In this document: one piece after another, positions 49,502 through 56,732 of the stretch
How the letters are laid out: every line of letters starts with the position of its first letter
How positions within the stretch are numbered: the stretch's first letter is position 1
DNA from: Planctomycetia bacterium
GTDB lineage: Bacteria > Planctomycetota > GCA-002687715
Assembly (NCBI GenBank): GCA_005790545.1
Contig: SXUL01000115.1
Location: 27,906 to 91,905 of the forward strand
Length of the DNA: 64,000 bases
Direction of reading: 5' to 3'
Notes under the pieces: generated by a model
What the model saw: only the letters and a program-made list of their open reading frames with translations
Told to the model about the DNA's origin: nothing
Databases searched by the model: none
Position numbers and translations under genes: made by a program

Positions 49502-50650
49502 TCACCCGCGTTGTGGAATGGGGCGGCGACGCACAGCCCGCAACACCGTCACCACCAGGATCCATAGATCCAAGGCCGGTGACCAGCGTCGCGCATAGGC
49601 GAGGTCGTGGCGCAGCCTCCGACTGATGGACGTGTCGCCCAGAAAGCCGTTGACCTGCGCGAGCCCCGTCATTCCGACGGGCACACGGTGACGCAGGGGG
49701 TACTTCGGCCAACGAGCGGAAAAGGCTTGAGCGAACGCGGGTCTTTCCGGCCGAGGGCCGACAAGAGACATCGAACCCAAGAGGACATTGCCGAGCTGAG
49801 GCAGTTCATCCAGCCAAAACCGGCGCAACAGCCTGCCGTGGCGCGTGATGCGAGGGTCGTCATCCTCTGGCCAGACCGGGATTCCACCTGGCTCGGCGTT
49901 CACCACCATGGTGCGGAGCTTGGGGACCATGAAGAGGCGCCCCCCCAGCCCCAGCCGGACTTGCGCATAGAAAACGGGGCCGCGTTGCAGCCCTTTGAGA
50001 ACAAGCAAAAGCAGAGCGAAGCACGGCAGCAGAAGCGGCAGCGCGGCAAGCACGAGCAGTGTGTCGCACACGCGCTTGACGCAGCTGGCCATGCCCTCGG
50101 CGGGGCCTTCCGGGTGAAGCGGCAACTCCCCGCTCGTCACCTGAACAGAACTCGCGATATCGAGAGGGTCCGGCGGTTCGCCTGCTGGAAAAGGTCCGGG
50201 TTGCCAACGACAGCGTGGCCAGGGGGTGTTTTGCGCGGCAAGGCCGAGGCAGCGCTGGACCTCCCCGTGCTTGAAAGTTCCGCGACAGGCGTCGGGGGGC
50301 AGGAGCATCCAGACCCGAGAGAGCGCCCAAGGAAGGCAGGAAGCGAAAGCTAGTTGCAGGGGCGCTGTCCCCCACATGTCAGTGGCCCCGAGGGCGGCGC
50401 CCAGGCAAAGCTCGAAGCTCCAAGCAACCGCGGCGGCGCCCGAAACCCCGGCGATCCAGACAGACGGCCTCCGCCAGCGCAGCAGGAGGTCGTGGCGAAA
50501 GGCCACCCAGCCCACAAGCAGTGCAGGCAGTGCGCAGGTTCCGGCGCGTGCGGCTGGCAAGAGCGCAGCCAGAAGCAGCGCCGTCCCCAGCAGCACGATG
50601 CGCAGGAGCAAGGGAGCGCGCCCAGGAGGTGGAGCCGTGGTGTCCCGCAA
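49502..50650 (-). CDS. Bacterial sugar transferase (polyprenyl-phosphate glycosyl-1-phosphate transferase)
   Basis: KLRTMVVNAEP, DELPQLGNVLLGSMSLVGPRPERP. Confidence 0.94.
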   Translation of the reverse strand: MRDTTAPPPGRAPLLLRIVLLGTALLLAALLPAARAGTCALPALLVGWVAFRHDLLLRWRRPSVWIAGVSGAAAVAWSFELCLGAALGATDMWGTAPLQLAFASCLPWALSRVWMLLPPDACRGTFKHGEVQRCLGLAAQNTPWPRCRWQPGPFPAGEPPDPLDIASSVQVTSGELPLHPEGPAEGMASCVKRVCDTLLVLAALPLLLPCFALLLLVLKGLQRGPVFYAQVRLGLGGRLFMVPKLRTMVVNAEPGGIPVWPEDDDPRITRHGRLLRRFWLDELPQLGNVLLGSMSLVGPRPERPAFAQAFSARWPKYPLRHRVPVGMTGLAQVNGFLGDTSISRRLRHDLAYARRWSPALDLWILVVTVLRAVRRRPIPQRG

Positions 50651-50789
50651 GTGATCCCCGTGTCGAACGCCATGCTAGGGCGCGCGGAGCGGCGCGGCAA
50701 TCAATGATCCCCGGCGCATGGCTATAGTGCCGCTCGAAGAGCGGCTTGGGGCCGCTTCCCGCGCCCCTGAACCGAGTGGAGATAGCGCC

Positions 50790-51269
50790 ATGTGGATCGG
50801 AGTGATCAGCGACACGAGCGGCGAGCTGGACCCACGCGTCGCCGACTTGTTCGGCGGTGTGGACTATATTCTGCATTGTGGCGGCATCGGTGACCCGGCC
50901 ATTCTGGATGTGCTCTCGCATATTGCTCCGGTGGCCGGTGTGCTGGCGGCCCATGACGACCCCGGGATCGTGCCGTTCGAGAAGACGCTATTCAGGAAAT
51001 GGTTCGAAGTGGGCGTTTACACATCGCATGTCATTGGCGAACCCACCAATCTCTCTCGCCTCACTGCCAAGGATCTCGAGGAGTTGGCCCCGCAGGTTGT
51101 GCTATTCGGAAATCAGCGCAGCGCGTGTAATTCACGAATTGATGGGCGCCTGTTTTTTGCGCCCGGCCCGGCGGGTCCATTCGCGGGAGCGACCCAACGC
51201 AGTGTCGGTATTCTTGAAATCGAGGGACGCAACCATCGCGCGGAGTCGATTCCCCTCGACGGGCGTTGA
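50790..51269 (+). CDS. YfcE-like metallophosphoesterase homologue with degenerate metal-binding motifs
   Basis: MWIGVISDTSGELDP, YILHCGGIGDP, GVLAAHDD. Confidence 0.7.
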   Translation: MWIGVISDTSGELDPRVADLFGGVDYILHCGGIGDPAILDVLSHIAPVAGVLAAHDDPGIVPFEKTLFRKWFEVGVYTSHVIGEPTNLSRLTAKDLEELAPQVVLFGNQRSACNSRIDGRLFFAPGPAGPFAGATQRSVGILEIEGRNHRAESIPLDGR

Positions 51270-51992
51270 TCAAATACGCTGACGACGACCGCGCGTCGCG
51301 TCGATGCTCGCGAGCACCGCGCTCAGGGCCAGCGGGAAGAGGGCCTGCAGGGCGGCGTAACCGAGGAGCGCCGGGAGTGGAGGGCCGCGGAGTCCGTGGC
51401 CGACCGGCCCCAGCAGCGCGAGATCCGGCAGGAAGGCCAAGGAAGGCAGGGTTTGGTCCGCTTCCGCCCACGCGGAGGCCCCCAAAAAGAGGATCAGGAG
51501 CGCGAGTGCGCCCGGCAAGGGGCCGAGACGGCGGCCAAGGAAGACGGCCCAGGCTAGAACAACAAGGGTGGCCGCGAGGCTGTGTGTGAGCACGCGGACA
51601 AGAGTTTGACAACCAACAAAAACCGTAAGACATTGCAAAACAAGCAGTTGAATCGCTGCGAGGGCTATGAGGGCGAGCGCGGCGATGGCCCATCGACCCA
51701 CAACGGCAGCAGAGCTCTCCAGGCCAGAGCCAATGGGTGAAGCTCGGGGCCCGCCACGCACGCTCAAAGTGGTGTGCAGGCCGAGCATCACCACCAAGAG
51801 GAGCTGACAGGACGCGGCCGCTTCGTGCAGGGCCGCGGTGCGATCGCCGAGAGGCAGTGGGAGGGCGACCAGTAGACCAAACAGACCGGCAGCAACGAGC
51901 GCGGCTATGCGCGTGATCGGTGAACGCAGTGCCTGGCGGGCCGCGCCCCTGGCGCAAGCTCCCCACGGGTTCTTGGCGCTGGGCTCAGCCAC
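51270..51992 (-). CDS. Hypothetical polytopic membrane protein (ABC-permease-like)
   Basis: Several hydrophobic helices; no diagnostic motif. Confidence 0.6.
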   Translation of the reverse strand: MAEPSAKNPWGACARGAARQALRSPITRIAALVAAGLFGLLVALPLPLGDRTAALHEAAASCQLLLVVMLGLHTTLSVRGGPRASPIGSGLESSAAVVGRWAIAALALIALAAIQLLVLQCLTVFVGCQTLVRVLTHSLAATLVVLAWAVFLGRRLGPLPGALALLILFLGASAWAEADQTLPSLAFLPDLALLGPVGHGLRGPPLPALLGYAALQALFPLALSAVLASIDATRGRRQRI

Positions 51993-52007
51993 GTGTAGCC
52001 TTCGTCT

Positions 52008-52023
52008 CGTTCCACGTGGAACA
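52008..52023. promoter_or_regulatory. parS-like site 1
   Basis: CGTTCCACGTGGAACA, perfect 14-bp palindrome GTTCCACGTGGAAC, close to parB. Confidence 0.88.
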
Positions 52024-52033
52024 TGGAGCGGCC

Positions 52034-52531
52034 ATGCGTTGGGTTGAGATCACAGGCTCAAGTGCTTTCCAGCGCGCGCGCGTGGCCGCAAATCTAGCGG
52101 TTTTGGCCGCACTGGGGAAGGTCGGTGGTGGCTTGGTGTGCGCAGATCAGCGCCTGGCCAGTGCGGCTGCGGCCCACGGGGTCGCGATCGGTGGGTCCGC
52201 TGATGGGCCTGGGGTTGGGTTTTCTGGTGAAGGAGCACTGCCGGGCGCCCCTGTTCTCCAGCTCCGACTGCTGGATACCCCCACGGACGACTTGTTCCAC
52301 GTGGAACGTGCGTCCCATCCTCCCGTGCGGCTTGTGGTGGTGGGCTCGGACGTGGACGTCTTTGAGCGCGCTGTGCGGCGCCGACAGGTCGCGGGCCTGG
52401 AGCCTGTGCTGCCCTATCGCGCGCCGACCCTCGACGCTGAGCCGACACTTGTGGTGGTGGACGCGGATATGAGTCCGTCAGGTTTGGCTTTGGTGGAACT
52501 GTTGCAGGAGGTCATGAACGATGTTGGATAA
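52034..52531 (+). CDS. Small ORF in parA position; P-loop-less ParA-like or unrelated protein
   Basis: MRWVEITGSSAFQRARVAANLAVLAALGK...LVVVDADMSPSGLALVELLQEVM; overlaps parB start. Confidence 0.55.
   Translation: MRWVEITGSSAFQRARVAANLAVLAALGKVGGGLVCADQRLASAAAAHGVAIGGSADGPGVGFSGEGALPGAPVLQLRLLDTPTDDLFHVERASHPPVRLVVVGSDVDVFERAVRRRQVAGLEPVLPYRAPTLDAEPTLVVVDADMSPSGLALVELLQEVMNDVG
52293..52308. promoter_or_regulatory. parS-like site 2 (inside the upstream ORF)
   Basis: TGTTCCACGTGGAACG; same 14-bp palindrome. Confidence 0.88.
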
Positions 52532-53429
52532 GGGAAGTCGACTGGGGCGCGGGCTGGAAGGTCTCATTCCGGCAGCTCGTGAAGGCAAGCTCACCGCGGC
52601 GGTGGTGGCGGCCGCAGGCCTGCAGGTGCTGCGCATCCCCTTGAAGAAACTCCAGGCCAACCCATGGCAGCCGCGGAAGGACTTCAGCACACAGGCCCTG
52701 AACGAACTCGTGGAATCGCTAAGGGTTCATGGCCTGATGCAACCCATTGTGGTCCGGACGCACGCGAGCGGATATCAGCTCATCGCGGGCGAACGGCGCT
52801 GGCGTGCAGCCCAGGAACTAGGCTGGACGGAGATGGATGCTGTGGTGGCGGAAGCTGACGACCGCCGGATGATGGAGTGGGCGCTGCTGGAGAATCTCCA
52901 GCGCCAGGACCTTGGTCCCCTCGAGATCGCAGAAGGTCTGCAACGCTTCATGGCGGGCACGGGGCTCGGCCAGGAAGAGATGGCAAAGCGGCTGAGCATG
53001 AGTCGGCCAGCGGTTGCCAATCATCTCCGGCTTCTCGAGCTGCCCGCGAGTATTCGCAGCCGGATTGCGCAGGGCACCATCAGTATGGGCGCGGCGCGCG
53101 CCCTCCTGAGCATCAAGGACCGCAAGGTCCAAGAGGACGCAGCCCGACGTGTGGCCGAGGGCCTGCTGACGGTGCGTCAAGTTGAAGCCTTGACACAGGC
53201 GCGGGCGGCCAGCGTGACGCCTGTCGATCCCAACCTCAAGGCGGTGGGGGAGGAAATCCAGTCCCTTCTCGGCACACGCGTGCAGGTGCGAGGACGCCTG
53301 GACCGCGGACGCGTGGTGGTGAGCTACAGCTCGCGCCGCCAACTGGACGGGCTGTTGCGCAAACTCCGCGCTCTCGACGCCGAGCGCGCAGAGGATGCCT
53401 CAGGTGATGACGGCCTGCTCAAAATCTGA
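52521..53429 (+). CDS. parB: ParB/Spo0J chromosome partition protein
   Basis: LGRGLEGLIP, NPWQPRKDF, LIAGERRWRAAQELGW, LSMSRPAVANHLRLLELP. Confidence 0.97.
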   Translation: MLDKGSRLGRGLEGLIPAAREGKLTAAVVAAAGLQVLRIPLKKLQANPWQPRKDFSTQALNELVESLRVHGLMQPIVVRTHASGYQLIAGERRWRAAQELGWTEMDAVVAEADDRRMMEWALLENLQRQDLGPLEIAEGLQRFMAGTGLGQEEMAKRLSMSRPAVANHLRLLELPASIRSRIAQGTISMGAARALLSIKDRKVQEDAARRVAEGLLTVRQVEALTQARAASVTPVDPNLKAVGEEIQSLLGTRVQVRGRLDRGRVVVSYSSRRQLDGLLRKLRALDAERAEDASGDDGLLKI

Positions 53430-53561
53430 ACGCGCGTTCACACAACGCGAGGTGGCACTTCCGGCGGCGCTTCACGGCCACCGGTGAAGCGCGCCGTCGC
53501 GCCCGGACGAGCCGGACATTCAGCGCAACCGCTCTCCCATCACGAGGGCGCAAAAGCGCGA

Positions 53562-53587
53562 ACGGCGCGCCGGGGGAGGCGCGCCGT
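53562..53587. terminator. Bidirectional terminator-like hairpin between convergent parB and PPIase genes
   Basis: Perfect 10-bp stem ACGGCGCGCC-gggggA-GGCGCGCCGT. Confidence 0.6.
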
Positions 53588-53607
53588 CATGGAGCGGACA
53601 AGCGCCG

Positions 53608-54816
53608 TCAGTTCTTGGCTTCGGGCTTCGCGGGAAGTTTGAAGGAGCGCAGCACGGGCACCGCGGGCTTCACCGCAGGAGAACCAGTAACCGTCACCGC
53701 AGTGATGGTCCACGGCTTCTCGAGCACGTGCACTGCACAGTGGTCCACATGACCCTGCGGATCCTTCTTCGCGAGCGCACCATCGAGTTGGGTCAGCACC
53801 TCATCCGAACCCTTCACCTCTGCGAAGACCGTGCGGTCGTCGTTGCGGGGGAGCTCCTTGGTGAGCAGCAGCATGTTCACAGGGCTGATGCCCACGAATG
53901 AAACACCATCGAAGGCCTTCTCCATGAGCAAGCGGCCGCGCTTGCACTTCAAGCGGTTGGCTTCCTTCGGCAGAGTGAAGCCGGCGTCTTCCGAGTTGCC
54001 GCCCCAGAGGTCCTGCCGATCCGGCGCAACGCGCGCGAGCACAGAGCCCATGAGGACACCCCGCCCCGCAGTGCTTTCGAGCGTCTCTCGCTCCTGCGCA
54101 TAAACGAGCGAGCCGTTGAAGTGACCCTCGGTCGCCATCTTGATGAAGTTGTCGACGGCTTGCGGTGCTTCTGCGGAGAAGAACTGCAACTCCAGCGCGT
54201 GGCTCTTGCCATCCGGATCGGTGAGGGTCAGCGTGGCGCTGAGCCTTGCGTCCGGAGTCTCCGCTGCATCCGCCTTGTGCGATTCCAGCCAGGCGATTTG
54301 CGTGCGGCAATACTCGACCAGTTTTGCCGGAGCCGTGGGCACAGTCTGCCCCGGCTGCAACACCGGACGCCATGGAATCTTCGCGATGAGATTCTCGTTG
54401 AAGCGTCCCTGAAAGGCGCTGGCATCTTCCAGCGCACGCTTGAAGTGCTCGAGCTTCTTCGCGGGGTCTTCGCTGTTGTCGCCCGCCTCACGCTCGGCAC
54501 GCGCGGTGTTCATCAGCACAAAGGCTTCCTGCGGCTTGCCCTGCACCGACGCAAGGACGTCGCGCAGCGCAGCGGCGCGTTCGGCGCCCTCGGGCTTCGT
54601 CACCGCAGAAGTGTAATTCTCGGCGAGTTTGTCAGAGGCCTCTCGGTCCGAGGAGCTGGTCAAGTTGCGCACGATGATGATGCCAGCCACGAGGGTGCCC
54701 GCGATGAGCAGCAGCGTGACGTAGCGCTTCGGGCGCGCCGCAAGATCGTCACCCAGAGCTGCGAGTCCGGCCTTCGGCTCGGCAGCCGCGTTCTTGTCAG
54801 TTGAAGTCTGTGCCAT
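53608..54816 (-). CDS. Membrane-anchored cyclophilin-like protein
   Basis: N-terminal TM RYVTLLLIAGTLVAGIIIV; EAPQAVDNFIKMATEGHFNGSLVY and later cyclophilin-like segments. Confidence 0.7.
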   Translation of the reverse strand: MAQTSTDKNAAAEPKAGLAALGDDLAARPKRYVTLLLIAGTLVAGIIIVRNLTSSSDREASDKLAENYTSAVTKPEGAERAAALRDVLASVQGKPQEAFVLMNTARAEREAGDNSEDPAKKLEHFKRALEDASAFQGRFNENLIAKIPWRPVLQPGQTVPTAPAKLVEYCRTQIAWLESHKADAAETPDARLSATLTLTDPDGKSHALELQFFSAEAPQAVDNFIKMATEGHFNGSLVYAQERETLESTAGRGVLMGSVLARVAPDRQDLWGGNSEDAGFTLPKEANRLKCKRGRLLMEKAFDGVSFVGISPVNMLLLTKELPRNDDRTVFAEVKGSDEVLTQLDGALAKKDPQGHVDHCAVHVLEKPWTITAVTVTGSPAVKPAVPVLRSFKLPAKPEAKN

Positions 54817-54836
54817 GTCGAATCCTTGGGTCCTTG

Positions 54837-55289
54837 TCAGCGATCGCTGGCGCCGCGGCGCTTGATGACGATCCGTGTGCCGTCCTTGACCGTCGTTATT
54901 TCGACCAGACAAGTGGAACGGTCCTTGGCAAATGTGAGAGAGCGGGTCCCGCTATCGTTCGCGTCGCCCTTCGAGGTCCAGCCGTACGGGCGGGCCCCCA
55001 TGGTGTCTTTGTAGAACGTCGCCACTCGTTCCGCGTCGAGCAGTCCCCAATAGTGCTGATCGCAGAGCTTCACGCCGCCCTCTTCATAGGAGAACGACCT
55101 GTTCTCGCGGTCGACGAGCTCGAAGCGCTCGGGCACAGGAACATCGTCCATCTGTGCTCGTTGAAGCTCCCTCGAGCGCGTCTCATCGACAGACGGCTGC
55201 GCGGGGTTCAGGGTGCGCGGGTTTTCGAGCTGTTCGGTGCAGGCCACGAAAAGCAGGCCCGACGCGATCACAAGCAGAGCGTTCTTCAC
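54837..55289 (-). CDS. Putative lipoprotein, unknown function
   Basis: Lipobox-like MKNALLVIASGLLFVAC. Confidence 0.7.
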   Translation of the reverse strand: MKNALLVIASGLLFVACTEQLENPRTLNPAQPSVDETRSRELQRAQMDDVPVPERFELVDRENRSFSYEEGGVKLCDQHYWGLLDAERVATFYKDTMGARPYGWTSKGDANDSGTRSLTFAKDRSTCLVEITTVKDGTRIVIKRRGASDR

Positions 55290-55374
55290 GGCAGTCCTCC
55301 TCCGGAGGAAAGCGATTATACGAAGGCACTCGCGCTCAAAAACGGGAGCCTATAATGCAGCGGGAAGTGCCCCT

Positions 55375-55971
55375 TTGCCGCACCTCGAAGAGCCGACACT
55401 CGTACTCAATCGCTCGTGGGTTGCCGTCAGCACCACGACCGTGCGCGAGGCCGTGTCGATGGTCTACCGCGGCGTTGCTCGCGTGATCCAGCCTGAGACC
55501 TACCAGGTCCATACCTTCGACTCATGGGCGGACCTCTCGGTGCGCGAGGGCGAGGATTGCGTCCGCACCGTGCGCCTCGCGTTCCGCGTTCCCGAGGTGA
55601 TCCTGCTCACGCGCCACGCGCGCATGCCGCTGCGAGAAGTGCCATTTTCCCGCCGAAATCTCTATCGTCGCGATGGCTACCGTTGTCAGTACTGTGGCCT
55701 GCACGGACCGACGAGCGAGCTCAGCATCGATCATGTCGTCCCACGCAGCGTCGGTGGCGGCACGTGCTGGGAGAACTGCGTCCTGGCGTGCCTCGACTGC
55801 AACGTGCGCAAGGCCAACCGGACGCCGCTCGAAGCCGGAATGGAACTGCGCCGCCCGCCGGCGCGGCCGCCATGGTCCCCCTGCCTCATGGTTCATGTCG
55901 GTCGACGCCGCGCGAGCTGGGAGAAATTCGTCAGCGATCAGTACTGGAACGTGGCACTGGAAGCGGATTAA
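55375..55971 (+). CDS. HNH endonuclease family protein
   Basis: LVLNRSWVAVSTTTVREAVSMVYRGVARV; RDGYRCQYCGLHGPTSELSIDHVVPRSVGGGTCWENCVLACLDCNVRKANR; probable TTG start. Confidence 0.85.
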   Translation: MPHLEEPTLVLNRSWVAVSTTTVREAVSMVYRGVARVIQPETYQVHTFDSWADLSVREGEDCVRTVRLAFRVPEVILLTRHARMPLREVPFSRRNLYRRDGYRCQYCGLHGPTSELSIDHVVPRSVGGGTCWENCVLACLDCNVRKANRTPLEAGMELRRPPARPPWSPCLMVHVGRRRASWEKFVSDQYWNVALEAD

Positions 55972-56611
55972 CAAGGGGTTCGCGTCTGGGAGGCAGGCCT
56001 TCCGCCCGCCACCACGCGTCGACTGCCGGGAGGATGCGCGGCAGGCCCTCATCACAGGACGCGCGCAAAGCGCGCCCCAGCAACCACGCAGCCTCGCCTT
56101 CGAGGCCACCGAGGGGCGCGGCATGGCCATCCAGTCTCGCCAAAGTCGTGCTGTCGAGAAAACAGCGCCCGTGGCGGTCGAGAAACCGCCACCGAAGCTC
56201 GCAAGTGGCTACCAGCGAACATGTTGGAGCAACAAACAGCAGCGACTCCAGCCCCCCGGAGATCTCTGTTCCAAGATGCAGAATGTCCAATTCCAAGAGG
56301 TAGGGGGCATCCACTGCGGAGAGGGTTGTTTCAAGCGCCACACCCGCACGAACCAGATCAAGCGCCACGGCCGAAGCAACCTCGACAAGTGTCGGAACAT
56401 CAAACTGTCGGTGTTGTAATTGATGCCGGCCCAATGCCTTGAACGTACCGTGCTCTGCGATCGGACGCATGTCTGCGCTGATGCGGACGTGGACCAAAGC
56501 GAGGGGCTCGCCAGGGACACGAATCTCTGTGGCCGCCACGGGCAAGCGCTGCGGCACGCTGGCGCAGGACCAGAACAGGGCGATGAAGACGAGCGAGAGA
56601 AGCCGGTTCAC
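55931..56611 (-). CDS. Putative lipoprotein, unknown function
   Basis: MNRLLSLVFIALFWSCAS lipobox; 3' end overlaps HNH gene 3' end. Confidence 0.65.
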   Translation of the reverse strand: MNRLLSLVFIALFWSCASVPQRLPVAATEIRVPGEPLALVHVRISADMRPIAEHGTFKALGRHQLQHRQFDVPTLVEVASAVALDLVRAGVALETTLSAVDAPYLLELDILHLGTEISGGLESLLFVAPTCSLVATCELRWRFLDRHGRCFLDSTTLARLDGHAAPLGGLEGEAAWLLGRALRASCDEGLPRILPAVDAWWRAEGLPPRREPLVNPLPVPRSSTDR

Positions 56612-56732
56612 GGGTTCGGATCATCGCCACTGTGGGGCGCGGACGCAATCGAAGGAACGCCATCTGAGAAGAAGCGCCACATCTCGGGGCCTCCCGGCCT
56701 AAGATCACTCACCCAACGCATCGAAAGGCCAT

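Noticed and set aside
52050-52448. 132-aa minus ORF over the parS region
   Set aside because: Antisense, Arg/Pro-rich, no conserved features.
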